A stretch of 64,000 bases of DNA, from contig JAUMIR010000003.1 in the NCBI GenBank assembly GCA_030847615.1, positions 337,595,756-337,659,755 on the forward strand, written 5' to 3'. Below, in pieces: positions 11,421 to 22,016 of the stretch (position 1 is its first letter; each line of letters starts with the position of its first letter). The notes under the pieces were generated by a model, which searched no databases, was not told the DNA's origin, and saw only the letters and a list, made by a program, of their open reading frames with translations. The translations under genes and the position numbers were made by a program. This stretch comes from Gambelia wislizenii. Taxonomy: Eukaryota > Chordata > Lepidosauria > Squamata > Crotaphytidae.

Positions 11421-12720
11421 GGAAACTCTGTGATCCAGCTGTGCTTGAAACAAAGAAAGTACTTTGGAATTTACAGATTTAATCTCTTGACATCTCATGG
11501 CCTTAATTTTTAGGACAATACCATGCTTGCCTCCAACATCAACCTTTGTATTCTATGTTTGCAGCTTGGGAATTCTATAATTATCACTGGATGCTATTCA
11601 TCTTCCCTGTTACAGCTAACAACACCAAAGAAGGTAGAAGCCACAATGTTCAGTCTTGTTTATATATGAAACTATTTGTTTCAATCAAAATGTTCAATTT
11701 TGTTATAAAGAAAAAATATGTGCTCCATTCAATCATTTGTTAATTTTATTATCAATTTTATAGCTGATTCTATCATTCTGAGATCCAGGTTTAGAAAGCT
11801 GTTTACAATGCTGTTCAGCTGCTTTATTCACTTAATGTGCGTGTGTATAAATAAACGTATGTGTGTATCCATGACTTGCACTCCTTTATAGTAGAGAAAA
11901 TGTTTTTTTGAAAACCACTCTGAATTATCAGCTTTGAAATCCCTGTATCACTCTGATTCTCCCCCAATAGACATGAGAGTGCCCTGAACAGGCTCTCACT
12001 GGCAGATATTAAAGCACAGGATTGAGTTGGGTGGGGAAGCAAAGGCCCTCTTTGCATGCTCCACATGGAAAGAAGCTAATATCTAGTGTGGGCAAGTTCC
12101 AGAGGTCCAGGAGGCATTTATCTGTTCCAGTGCCTTTAGGATCCCCAATGTCTTCTCCACATGAAATAGCAAGTGACCATAGGCTCTCTTGCTATTTAAA
12201 AAAGTAAAGCAAAACATGAATTACAAATGGTGGAGAAAATTGGTGGGACACTTGGGTTTTATCAGAAGATCATGTAATCTAAAGTTTAAGAATTTATGGT
12301 TTGTTTTATGGATAAACATAAGGAAGTCAATGTAAGAAGATACAGTACAGTAATTAGAACTAAAAATGAGCTGGTTGTAATATAGAAATTGTAAAAAATG
12401 GGAAAAGAAAAAGAGCACAACTGTAATTTTTAAAATTTATTTTCTTTTTAATGCAATAAAAATATTTACGAAAAACCCACTTCCAAATTGCAGCCGGGGG
12501 TGGGGTGGGGGGACGCATTTTCTACTAAAAAAGTGGGAGTCGTGCCTTGTTTTAGTGGAGACTCAAAACCTCCCTAGGTGAATCCCCATCCCTTTGGTTA
12601 AAACAATGTAGAGCAGTGGTGGGCAAAGCCCCCAAACCTCTTCAAAACACTGGTTGTCTAAATGGCGAAAATACTCCTTGTTGAATATGAGGAGAATGTG
12701 ATTTGTCTAAATGGCATCCC
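11421..12720. other. Unassigned intron-like sequence
   Basis: No supported gene. AT-rich with one G-rich patch near 12495-12515. Confidence 0.4.
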
Positions 12721-12721
12721 A

Positions 12722-14017
12722 CATCATAGAATCATAGAATTGTAGAGTTGGAAGAGATCACAAGGGCCATGCAGTCCAACCCCCTGCCACGCAGGAAATC
12801 ACGATCAAAGCATCCCTGACAGATGGCCATCCAGCCTCTGTTTAAAGACCTCCAAGGAAGGAAACCCCACCATGCTCTGAGGGAGTGTGTTCCACTGCCG
12901 AACAGCTCTTACTGTCAAACAGTTCCTCCTAATGTTGAGGTGGAATCTCTGTTCCTGGAGCTTGCACCCATTGCTCCGTGTTCCAGTCTCTGGAGCAGCA
13001 GAAAACAAGCTTGCTCCATCCTCAATGTGATACCCCTTCAAATACTTAAACAGGGCTATCATATCGCCCCTTAACCTTTCCAGGCTAAACATACCCAGCT
13101 CCCTAAGTCTCTCCTCATAAGGCATGGTTTCCAGACCTTTCACCATTTTAATCGCCCTTCTCTGGACACACTCCAATTTGTCAATATCCTTTTTGAATTG
13201 TGGTGCCCAGAACTGGACACAGTATTCCAGGTGAGGCCTGACCAAGGCAGAATAGAGTGGCACTATTACTTCCCTTGATCTAGACACTATACTTCTATTG
13301 ATACAGCCCAAAATTGCATTGGCCTTTTTAGCTTCCACATCACACTGTTGACTCATGTTCAACTTGTGGTCTACTAGGACTTCTAGATCCCTTTCGCACG
13401 TAGTTTCATTCAGCCAGGTCTCCCCCATCCTATATCTATGCATTTCATTTTTCTGCCCTAAGTGCAGTACCTTACATTTAATACAGTACCGTATTGAATT
13501 TCATTTTGTTAGCTTTGGCCCAGCTCTCCAGTCTATCCAGGTCATTTTGAATTTTGATCCTGTCCTCTAGGGTATTAGCTCCTCCTTCTAATTTGGTGTC
13601 ATCTGCAAATTTGATAAGTATGCCCCTAATTCCATCATCCAAGTCATTGACAAAGATGTTGAATAGCACTGGGCCCAGGACAGGACCCTATGGCACCCCA
13701 CTGGTCACATCTTTCCAAGATGAAGAGGCGCCACTGCTGAGCACCCTTTGGGTTCAGCCGGTCAACCAATTACAAATCCATTTAACAGTTAACTTGTCTA
13801 GCCCACATTTTACAAGCTTGTTTGCAAGAATGTCATGGGGAACCTTGTCAAAGGCCTTACTGAAATCAAGGTATGCGATATCCACAGCATTCCCTTCATC
13901 TACAAGCTGGTAATTTTATCAAAAAAAGAGATCAGATTAGTCTGGCATGACTTGTTTCTCTGAAACCCATGTTGACTTTTTGTGAATATGGCATTGCCTT
14001 CTAAATGTTCACAGACT
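12722..14017 (-). mobile_element. CR1 LINE, longest RT-bearing copy here
   Basis: Minus-strand CR1 with its 3' end (ATCATAGAATCATAGAATTG on plus) at 12722 and recognisable sequence to about 14017. 5' truncated within the reverse transcriptase. Confidence 0.9.
12805..13960 (-). pseudogene. CR1 reverse transcriptase C-terminal half
   Basis: RT would reverse-transcribe CR1 RNA at the integration site. In order on the minus strand: the AYLDFSKAFDKV-type block (catalytic Asp) near 13850-13890; GPVLGP then MLFNIFVNDLDDGIRGILIK; FADDTKLEGGANTLEDR (catalytic Asp pair); LESWAKANKMKFN; then [40 protein letters not shown] and the closing VRAVRQWNTLPQSMVGFPSL. Stops lie in the region 13670-13960, and an insertion near 13480-13495 relative to the copy at 47668 breaks the frame. 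Inactive. Confidence 0.88.
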
Positions 14018-15426
14018 CAAATGTGGATAGCTTCAGTTGCTTGTGATCTTGCCAAAAAACCTGTTAAGACAAATAGAAGCTGCTTCGAATTGGCATTAGT
14101 GCGTATCAGTCAACATCCCACCCCCCCGGACAAGACCTAAATCTTAAAAGGCTGAAAATCAGCTAAAATGGTAGCTGGAAGTGACATCATGTCATTTCAA
14201 TTGTGCCAAAATGCACCACTTCAGCCTATCATGCAGGGCAGAATAGCTAAATGGGCACTATGCTCCTGCCCTCCAATTGCCCACCCTGATGTAAAGGCAC
14301 AATAATGGCCTTTGAAAGTCATATGTAGGCTGCATACTTCTCACCTTTAGCAACACAATGGACCTGAACACTTAAATGTGAGTTCAGGGGGAAAAAATGG
14401 CTTAAAAGTGCTTGGATGTAGTCTCAGCTAAACATGATGAGCATTATATGAGGAGAGACAGCCTTTCCAGTGCTATGATTGTATCATATGAAATGACTTA
14501 CTATTCACCCCCACCCTGTGTGACTTTCAGGGAACCTCCCCTATTATTCTACCTGATGGGGTATGCTGACTGTCAGGAAAACTGTTTTCTAATCTGGGAA
14601 TGAATAATTTCACATATTCTTTCCATCCCTATCCTATGGACACCAGGCCGGCTACTGTGTGAAAAGAATACTGGCCTAGCTATGCCCTTGGTCTGATACT
14701 GAGCCTCTTCTGAAGTTCTCAGTTGCTGCCAGACCAATTTTACATCAAGGCACTGCAACTGTGCTTGTGTTTGTTTCCTGCTGAGGTTCTCATCTAGGTT
14801 TAAAAGGGCATGTGTTCTTTCAAAGTGTAAACAGGGTATTCCCATACATTTCAATGAAATTGTAGTATTAATATTCTAACTGCATATCCTGAAAAACGAA
14901 AAAGCTGACTATTATGTCTTAAAAGCCATGACAATCAAGCAATCCATATTGCAACAACAGCTTATAACAAAGACACTACTTAATTTTTATTCATCCTTCT
15001 TCATTTTGAAACAAAGAGACAAAAGGAAGACCCAGCTTCTAATCACTGAAGGACTCAGATGACTAGGACCACCTTACTCTCAGTAGTTTCATTAATGGTT
15101 TTGTGACTGAGGTAGTTATCTGTTTACACAATTATTTCCTTATTACAACAAATATAAAAGAGTGATATTTATTGCAGAGAAATCATTTTTCAAAGGTGAA
15201 GCTCATTAGAAAAGAAAAGCAGAGGTAGCAAAGTCCTCCAGTGTTGTTCATGTGGCAATGACTGTGCAATGTAAATATAATTGTAGCACTTGGAAAAGTT
15301 ACCCTTTGGATTTTACTACCATTCTGGTCATGCTGGCTGGAGGATTCTGGGAGTTCTAGCCTGTTGAAGCTCTGCATAATTGCTACTGGGTGGACTACAG
15401 ATGGGTAGCAAAGTAGCTCTGAAGCT
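14018..15426. other. Mostly unassigned intron sequence
   Basis: No supported gene. About 15317-15370 (CATGCTGGCTGGAGGATTCT, GGGAGTTCTAG) is a half copy of the hAT MITE family seen at 59330-59447. Confidence 0.4.
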
Positions 15427-15498
15427 ATTGGTAGTTCTATAGATTTTCCTTGTTTTTTTTCCAGGCTGTGAGGCCATGTTCTGGAATAGTTTCTTTCT

Positions 15499-15533
15499 GA
15501 TGTTTCGCCTGCATCTGTGGTTGGCATCTTCAG
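15499..15533 (-). ncRNA. Hammerhead-ribozyme-like motif, 5' pLTR of PLE copy 2
   Basis: Minus strand: CTGAAGA, stem-loop GCC-loop-GGC, then GAAAC and ATC. This fits the CUGANGA...GAAA...NUH hammerhead core with a minimal stem III. Hammerheads in Penelope pLTRs are published; activity here is inference. Confidence 0.62.
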
Positions 15534-15651
15534 AGAATGGGTGTGTAGGAGTGTGTGTGGAGTTTATATATTGTGAACCCCTGTTGGGGAGTATATATAG
15601 ATTTGTGTAACCGAATGGTTAGTTTCTGGGTATAGAAAGGCAAGAAATGCT

Positions 15652-16062
15652 ATGCTCAGCGAAGGACAAAAGAGACCCTCTCACAGCTGCAGGAGTTTAC
15701 CACATACCATGCAGCTGTGGACAAATTTACATAGGGATCACTAAACGCAGTGTGCAAACATGAATCAAGGAACATGAGAGACACTGCAGACTGGGCCAGC
15801 CAGAAAAATCAGCAGTATCAGAACATGTTATAAACCAACCTGGACACAAAATGTTATTTAAAAACACAGAAATTCTGGAGCAGGCCAACAACTACCATGT
15901 CAGAATGCACAGAGAAGCTATTGAAATCCATAAACACCTGGACAACTTCAACAGGAAAGAAGAAACCCAAAAAGTAAACAAAATCTGGCTCCCAGTTTTG
16001 AAAAACAAGAGAATCAAAACTCAACACTTACAAAGGAATTCCACCCAGGGACAGGGGGATTT
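15652..16062 (+). pseudogene. Penelope GIY-YIG endonuclease remnant (copy 2)
   Basis: Plus-strand reading gives KDKRDPLTAAGVYHIPCSCG, then QIYIGITKRSVQT, a TGA stop where a CGA Arg codon is likely, then IKEHERHCRLGQPEKSAVSE, HVRMHREAIEIHKHLDNFNR and NKIWLPVLK. The GIY-YIG core (VYHI...IYIG) and the following Arg are retained, unlike copy 1. The reverse transcriptase is missing altogether. The single stop in the catalytic domain shows it is not functional. Confidence 0.88.
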
Positions 16063-16232
16063 CCAGCAAATAATGAATGGGCCATCAACCAACTGTTAGC
16101 CAAACAGACACTAATCATCCTTGCATTTCTATACCCAGAAACTAACCATTCAATTACACAAATGTACATATACTCCCCACAGGAGGGGTTCACAATATAT
16201 AAACTCCACACACACTCCTACCCAACCATTCT

Positions 16233-16267
16233 CTGAAGATGCCAGCCACAGATGCAGGTGAAACATC
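16233..16267 (+). ncRNA. Hammerhead-ribozyme-like motif, 3' pLTR of PLE copy 2
   Basis: CTGAAGATGCCAGCC, loop, GCAGGT, then GAAACATC. Core CUGANGA, GAAA and an AUC cleavage triplet are kept; stem II has a G-U and one mismatch. Confidence 0.62.
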
Positions 16268-16582
16268 AGAAAGAAACTATTTCAGAACACGGCCTCACAG
16301 CCTGGAAAAAAACCCCAAGGAAAATCTATGGATTCCGGCCATGAAAGCCTTCGACTTCATATTGGTAGTTCTTTTGGATACATTGGCAAGAATTTCCAAA
16401 TCCCACTCTTTTAAATAATAGCAGGAACAAAAAGACCCCCATAACTACAACTATAGTCTAAATGAAGAAAGTTTGAGTGGGTTTTCCATATGGGAGGCAC
16501 TCCACTGACTTCTGGAACTCAGAACAAATGTATTGACTCATTCTTTCTTTAATTCTTTAATTCTGAGTGTGTATCTCAGAAA

Positions 16583-16662
16583 ACTCTGTGACAGGTTCGC
16601 CTTAGGGCAACCGTAAGTCAGAAACAATTTGAAGGCATAGAACAACAACAACAACAACAATC
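16583..16662 (+). mobile_element. SINE 3' tail fragment
   Basis: TGTGACAGGTTCGCCTTAGG through AATTTGAAGGCAT and (AAC)n matches the 3' end of the tRNA-SINE at 19332-19563. Confidence 0.75.
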
Positions 16663-16949
16663 TTTAGTACTAGGCTCCAGCTGGTGGACTTCAAGCTTCT
16701 ACAAATAAGCAAAGTAGATTCTACAAGCCTGAAAGCTGCCTACACTAAGGTTAGACCAATGTAGCACTAGATTTTGCATAACTGAGCTCCTGCTTTCTAC
16801 AATTTCTGTATCTTGTCTGTCTTCACTAGCAACCCAGAAACTACATTGGTTATCCACTATGGCAAGCTTTTTTCATGGAACACTAGCTCTATTAAGGCTC
16901 TATATATAGCAGGATGTCATGAAAAACCTGCTTTAAAAATAATTTAAAC

Positions 16950-17222
16950 CAGTGGTTCTTAACCTGGGGTCCGTGTACCCTCAGGGGTCTGTGATGTCCT
17001 CACAGGGGGCATGCAAAGGGTTGAAGGTTGCTTCGCCCACTTCCTCCCTGCAGTGGAGTGGCCATGTGACAGGAGCCAAGGCAAAGTCCGGCTGGGTGGC
17101 TGGCTTGGCCTGCGCATTGCCATTCAATCCACTCCAGCCACAAACTTGAAGGAAGAAGCAGGAGAAAAGTTTTCCCTCCCCCTCCAGTGCCTCCGAGGGA
17201 AGGGTTAATGGATGGTGTAATT

Positions 17223-17265
<43 letters not shown>

Positions 17266-17338
17266 ATCTTGAGTTAAGTCCGTTTCAACAAAAGTTATTT
17301 AAAGGGGTCTCTGGTAAAGAAAAGGTTCAGAACCACTG
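16950..17338. mobile_element. hAT MITE with exact 8-bp TSD
   Basis: Terminal repeats CAGTGGTTCTTAACC and its near complement; flanked by ATTTAAAC at 16942-16949 and 17339-17346. Contains an (ATT)n run at 17224-17264. Same family as 21552-21903, 55841-56210 and 57840-58168. Non-coding. Confidence 0.92.
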
Positions 17339-17346
17339 ATTTAAAC

Positions 17347-17899
17347 ATTAAGTTATTAAAGCACCTTGATTTCTTCAGTCTTGTTCTTTCTAACAGCTTC
17401 TTTGCCTTGAACAGTCTTTAGCTTTTCTTATCTCCACCTGTGTGTCTATAAGATGGCCTACTCAAGATCATCCTAACCTTTCCATGTATTTGGCCATTAA
17501 AGCCAGCTATGAGAAGATTCATATGCAACTGACTAGAAGGTTCAAAATATTTGGCTTCTTGGTTTGGTAAACTGGCCAATGTGGTTGCCTATGGCTGATG
17601 GGATAAATAAACTCCTTTGCCTATGTTTCTTGCTATTTGGTTTCCCTGCTGCATTTGAATGGGTTAGCCACTGCACTGGTTTTGGCATGTATTGCAGATT
17701 GTAGATGAGTACAAAGAAAAAAAATAAATAAAATTAGGGTGGGAGGGATAAGATGCATACCCAGGAGTGTGTGCAGCCCTTTAAGGTCCCCCCAACCCCT
17801 GATACTTGCCCATCCCTGCTGTATATGTTTATGTTCCTGCAATCGGAGGATCCTACTTATAGTATTGGTACACATAGCTAGGTAGCTCTCTCATTGCAA
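17347..17899. other. Unassigned intron-like sequence
   Basis: No supported gene or named repeat. Confidence 0.35.
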
Positions 17900-18266
17900 T
17901 ACTTCATTCTCTCTAACTGTCCCAATTTGGCAGGGACGGTCCCAATTAATTCTCTATCATCCCACTTTTAAAGCTGCTATTAAAATGTCCCAGTTTTTCT
18001 CTCCTCCTCCAACTTTTCCCCTTTGTCCTCAGCTTACATCAACTGATGCAAACTGAGTTTGAAGTGCAAAAGTAGTTTATTTCAATTAACTCAGCATAGG
18101 GAGAGGAGAGGGTAGAATCTTTCCCTCCCAGTAGATTCAGGCAAAAGCAAACTGCTGCAACCTCTCCTAGCTTGTGTGTTCTATATCATTAATAAACTTT
18201 GCCGTCTTGATATTGCTTGGCCCCATGTGTCCCATTTTTCATCTGTGAAATGTTGGAGGGTATGAC
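17900..18266. mobile_element. Unclassified interspersed repeat, copy 1
   Basis: Aligns end to end with 35034-35422: TGTCCCAATTT at the start, AAGTGCAAAAGTAG in the middle, GGCAAAAGCAAACTGCTGCA, and GAAATG(C)TGGAGGGTATG at the end. No ORF and no clear terminal repeats. Confidence 0.65.
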
Positions 18267-18467
18267 ATTTGCGTGTTGTAATATATTTCTCAAAGAAGGC
18301 TTTTGGTTGCATATAACTATTCCTTTTTCTCTACCCTGCATACAAAAATTCCATGTCCTTAAGATGGTGTTAAATCATTATTCTAGCACTTCTCTGGTAC
18401 TAAATTCAATCTTGATCATTTGATCACATGCTCCTGTTTCTGATTTTGTGTCTAAGGTTCCAGACCA

Positions 18468-18545
18468 GTGGGTGAACAGGGATTTGAACCTCAGTCTCCA
18501 GAGTCACACAGTCCAACGCTTAAACCACTACAGCATGCTGGATCT
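18468..18545 (-). mobile_element. tRNA-derived SINE 5' fragment
   Basis: Minus strand reads CATGCTGTAGTGGTTTAAGC then GGTTCAAATCC: the A- and B-box region of the MIR-like SINE. Truncated, not a tRNA gene. Confidence 0.65.
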
Positions 18546-18834
18546 CACAGAGGACAATAAATGTTGATAATTGATGTAATGATTAATATAATAAATCAAA
18601 CTTTTCCAGTATTCCTTTGTTTGTTTGTTTGTTTGTCACTCACTAACAATTAATGAAACACTACAGCCTCTGGCAGCATTAGAAAAAGCATCCTATCTGA
18701 AACTCTGGAGAGCTGTTGCCAGTCAGTGCCAATAATATTAGGTTATGTGGACAATAGTCTGACTTGGTAAAAGGGAGCATCCTATGTTTGGTCACTCCTT
18801 AGGGTATCTCAGTGGGTCCCAAACAACATTTTGG

Positions 18835-19023
18835 GAAACTTGTATGCCTTCAAACTACAGGAAAAGAGATTTTACCTAAACATTAGGAAGAACTTCCTGA
18901 CAGTAAGAGCTGTTTGGAAGTGGAATACACTGCCTTGGAGTATGGTGGAGTCTCCTTCTGTGGAAGTTTTTAAACTTGGTATAGGTGGTTGGACTGGATG
19001 CCAACTCTATGATTCTATGATTC
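18835..19023 (+). mobile_element. CR1 LINE 3' fragment
   Basis: Plus strand carries the closing CR1 coding block (FYLNIRKNFLTVRAVWKWNT) and the 3' end CTATGATTCTATGATTCT. Severely 5' truncated. Confidence 0.85.
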
Positions 19024-19095
19024 TCTGGCATAGGTCTCTTTGTGATCAATAAGAAAGGCAAACATATCAGCATTCACCTAGCTGTTCCCATGATT

Positions 19096-19309
19096 AGATT
19101 TTCCTTGGTTTTTTCCCCGGGCTGTGAGGCCATGTTTTGGAAGAGTTTATTTCTGAAGTTTCGCCTGCAGAGAATGTTCTCTGAAGATGCCAGCCACAGA
19201 TGCAGGCAAAACGTCAGAAATAAACTTTTCTAGAACATGGTCTCACAGCCCAGAAAAAAACCAAAGGAAAATCTATGGATGCCGGTCTTGAAAGCCTTCG
19301 ACTTCACAT
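19096..19309 (+). mobile_element. Minimal Penelope element: inverted pLTR pair only, 13-bp TSD
   Basis: Flanked by exact TGTTCCCATGATT at 19083-19095 and 19310-19322. It consists of a left inverted pLTR arm (19096-19176), a right pLTR arm and the 34-bp extension ending GACTTCACA, with no coding sequence between. The left arm lacks about 19 bp that covers its hammerhead-like motif. Confidence 0.9.
19181..19215 (+). ncRNA. Hammerhead-ribozyme-like motif (PLE copy 3)
   Basis: CTGAAGATGCCAGCC...GCAGGC then AAAACGTC. The GTC site is kept but the first G of GAAA is A, so probably inactive. Confidence 0.5.
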
Positions 19310-19331
19310 TGTTCCCATGATTGTTCCATAT

Positions 19332-19563
19332 AAGAACCAGTGTGGTAAGAGGCTTGAGCATTGGACTACAACTCTGGAGACCAGGGTTTAAATCCCTGCT
19401 TGGCCATGAAAACCAGTGGGTAACCTTGGGCAAGTCACACACTCTCAGTCTCAGAGGAAGGCAAAGGCAAACTCCCTCTCAACAAATCTTGCCAAGAAAA
19501 TGCTGTGATAGGTTCACCTTAGGGTCACCATTAGTCAGAATGACTTGAAGGCGCACAACAACA
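19332..19563 (+). mobile_element. tRNA-derived MIR/CORE-like SINE
   Basis: tRNA-like head (GAGCATTGGACTACAACTCT, GGTTTAAATCC), core GTAACCTTGGGCAAGTCACA as in CORE-SINEs, and the tail GTCACCATTAGTCAGAATGA then CTTGAAGGCGC with (AAC)n. Near full length. Confidence 0.85.
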
Positions 19564-20256
19564 AGTTGGACAACTAAAAGCAAAAGCCTGAATTTAGTTA
19601 ATGGTGCCTTGTCCACAATCATATCTACACTCACTAGTAAGCAATGACGAGTCTTTTAAAGCAGTGTTTCTTAAGCTATTTGATGTGCGAGATGGATGGG
19701 GCTTTTTTCTAATGTGCCAGTGACCAGAATCATATTTGTGCCCATTGATTACAATTGTTACTTTCTTTCCTGGATGCTCTCAAGGGACTAGCAGCAGATG
19801 ATTCAGTCCATGGATGACTGTGAGGTTTTTCACTTATACACTACCACTGCCACCAAGCATAAGGATTTCCACTAATCCCCACCTCTGCTACCAATGTGTG
19901 GACTTCCTTCTGTCCCACTACTGGGGCCACCAACTATGGGGACTTGCTAGATGTCCTTGTGGTTCCTGTATGAGACTTTATTCATCTAATCTCCACACTG
20001 GACATCACTACCCTCAAATAATTGCTGCCACCAATATCCCTTGGGTAGCATTCTCAGATGCACATGTGTATAATACAAAAATGCCTTATTCAACAGAAGT
20101 TAAATCTAACATCAAAGATTATGGAAAAATTTAATTCATCTAAATTCTGACCAACCCTAACTAGCTAACTAACTGCAACTCACATCTCTGTCTCACATTC
20201 CTAACACGGACACTCATATCTTTCACTCTCTCTGCAACTCATATCCCAACTCTCCT
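19564..20256. other. Unassigned intron-like sequence
   Basis: No supported gene. A lone CAGTGTTTCTTAAGC at 19664 may be a hAT end without a partner. Confidence 0.35.
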
Positions 20257-20490
20257 AATGTGTGTGTGTGTATGCCTTCAATTTGCTTGTCAATTTATGG
20301 CAACCCCATGAATCTCATAGGGTCTTCTTAGGCAAGGAATACTCAGAGGTTGTTTTGCTAGTTTGTTCCTCTGAAATATAGCCTATAGCACCCAGGATAC
20401 ATTGACAGTCTCCCATCCAAGTAGTAACCAGGGCTGACCCTGCTTAGCTTCCAAGATCAGATGGGATCTGATGCCTTTAGTCCTAATTCC
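20257..20490 (-). mobile_element. 5S-rRNA-derived SINE (SINE3 type)
   Basis: Minus strand: 20407-20477 matches vertebrate 5S rRNA (GATCTTGGAAGCTAAGCAGG, GTTACTACTTGGATGGGAGA). Its 3' body ends in GGTTGCCATAAATTG...TTGAAGGCAT and a (CA)n tail, similar to the tRNA-SINE tail. A SINE, not a 5S gene. Confidence 0.85.
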
Positions 20491-20974
20491 TAATATTGAC
20501 AGGCCCAACTCTCTCACTCTGACAACCACCTAGTCTTTTAAACATCCCTTTGGGTATTCAGCTAATAACTAGTCATTTCCCAACATTCATACTCTTACCC
20601 CCTCCCTATAGATCCCTCCCTTCTAACATACTATCAGGGCTGGTTTAACCTGTCTGTCAAATCAGCATTGGCAGGGGGCCCCGAGGTCAAGAGGGGGCCC
20701 TGAGGTCAAGAGAGGGCCCCCTGTTGGCCTCCTTAATCTGACAAAGAAGACAGCCGGGAGGAGCCCCCTCTTACCCTCCTCCTCCAAAAGCCTCCTGCTG
20801 GCTTTTTTTAAAAAAACAAACAAAACAGCCTCTCCAAAACTAAAGAGAAAGAGAAAGAGAAAGAAACAGCAGCCCTCCATGGCAGAAGCTGGAGAGAGAG
20901 ACACGTCGGAGAGGGTGAGTGTGTGTGTGTGAGAGAGAGACAGGGAATTTGAGGGTTGTCTCCCTCAGAAAGGG

Positions 20975-20976
20975 CT

Positions 20977-21030
<54 letters not shown>

Positions 21031-21065
21031 TTTCTTTCCTTCTTTCTTTCCTTTCCTTTCCTTCC
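20975..21065. repeat. (TTTC)n microsatellite
   Basis: Imperfect TTTC array grading into TTCC. Its complement produces an artificial Lys-Glu-Arg open frame. A (GAGAAA)n run precedes it at about 20840-20865. Confidence 0.95.
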
Positions 21066-21199
21066 TTGCACATAGATCCCCTCCAGCCCATCTTTCCAGC
21101 TGCTTTTAACATGTCTTGGTTCCTCTCCCCTCCCTTTCCCCCTTGGTCTTCTTCACCTTCCTCCCCTTGCTGCCAACTGAGTTCAGCCTGAAAAAGAAA

Positions 21200-21435
21200 T
21201 TTGTGTGTGTTTGCCCATGTGCCTTCAAGATCATTTCTGACTAAGGCCAACCTACCATGGGGTTTTCTAGGCAAGGTTTGTTCAAAGGGGGTGTGCCTTT
21301 GCCTTCCTTTGAGGCTGAGAGAGAATGACTTGCCCAAGGTCACCCAGTGGGTATTCATGGCTGAGTAAGGATTCAGACCCTGGTCTCCATAGTCATAGTG
21401 CAATGCTGAAACTTCTACAACACTCTAGCTCTTTT
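21200..21435 (-). mobile_element. tRNA-derived MIR/CORE-like SINE
   Basis: Minus-strand copy: plus strand shows the complementary tail (GTGCCTTCAAGATCATTTCT), the core complement TGACTTGCCCAAGGTCACCC and the tRNA-like head near 21361-21425. Confidence 0.8.
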
Positions 21436-21551
21436 AACAAAAGCATATAAAGAATATAAATTAAAATTTGGAGTAATATTACTTCAAACAATGGTTTTAT
21501 TGTTGTCACTAAAACACCAGTATCCCATTAGTGCTATGTGAGGGGCTAGAG

Positions 21552-21903
21552 CAGTGGTTCTTAACCTTTTCTTTATCAGGGACCCCCTTTAAATATCTTT
21601 TGTTGCCCCAAGACTTAACTCAAGATTTAAAACCATAATAATAATAGCTAATAATAATAGCTAACAACAACAACAATACAATTACACCATCCATTAAACT
21701 TTCCCTCAGAGACACTCTTGCTTCTTCCTGCAAGTTTGTGGCTGGAGTGGATTGAATGGCAATGTGCAGGCCAAGCCAGCCAGCCTTTGCCTTGGTTCCT
21801 GTCACATGGCTACTCCACTACAGGGAGGAGGTGGGCCAAGCAGCCTTCAAGCCTCTGTGGACCCCCTGTGAGGACATTGCGGACCCCAAGTTAAGAACCA
21901 CTG
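21552..21903. mobile_element. hAT MITE with 8-bp TSD (1 mismatch)
   Basis: CAGTGGTTCTTAACC...GGTTAAGAACCACTG-type ends; flanks GGCTAGAG (21544-21551) and GGCTAAAG (21904-21911). Second member of the family at 16950, reverse orientation. Confidence 0.9.
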
Positions 21904-21954
21904 GGCTAAAGAATGCTGGAAAAGGAACAATGCAACCAGACCTTGAGAAGGGTG

Positions 21955-22015
21955 CTGGCAGGAGGATTCTGGGAGGTGTAATCCAAGAGTAACTTTCCCA
22001 GGCTCTAAATGCAGC
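21955..22015. mobile_element. Half copy of a hAT MITE (GGGAGTTGTAGTCC family)
   Basis: GAGGATTCTGGGAGGTGTAA then GTAACTTTCCCAGGCTCT matches one arm of 59330-59447. Confidence 0.55.
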
Positions 22016-22016
22016 C

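Larger units (their letters stand above)
15439..16360 (+). mobile_element. Penelope-like element copy 2 with inverted pLTRs and 12-bp TSD
   Basis: Flanked by exact direct repeats ATTGGTAGTTCT at 15427-15438 and 16361-16372. Layout: inverted 5' pLTR (15439-15644), internal GIY-YIG coding remnant, 3' pLTR (about 16120-16326), then a 34-bp extension (GATTCCGGCCATGAAAGCCT to the end). Inverted pLTRs and an asymmetric short extension are characteristic of Penelope-like elements. Only the last part of the protein was inserted, so the copy was already short on arrival or lost its interior. Confidence 0.92.

Noticed and set aside
19664..19900. hAT element starting CAGTGTTTCTTAAGC
   Set aside because: No matching right end or 8-bp duplication found.
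20407..20477. 5S rRNA gene
   Set aside because: Only part of 5S is present and it continues into a SINE body with a (CA)n tail.
20808..21403. Long Lys/Glu/Arg-rich open frame on the minus strand
   Set aside because: It is the (TTTC)n microsatellite read in reverse, joined to a SINE and flanking repeat.
21756..21992. Small frame recurring in several hAT MITE copies
   Set aside because: Recurs because the MITE sequence recurs; frames are broken in other copies and there is no transposase motif.
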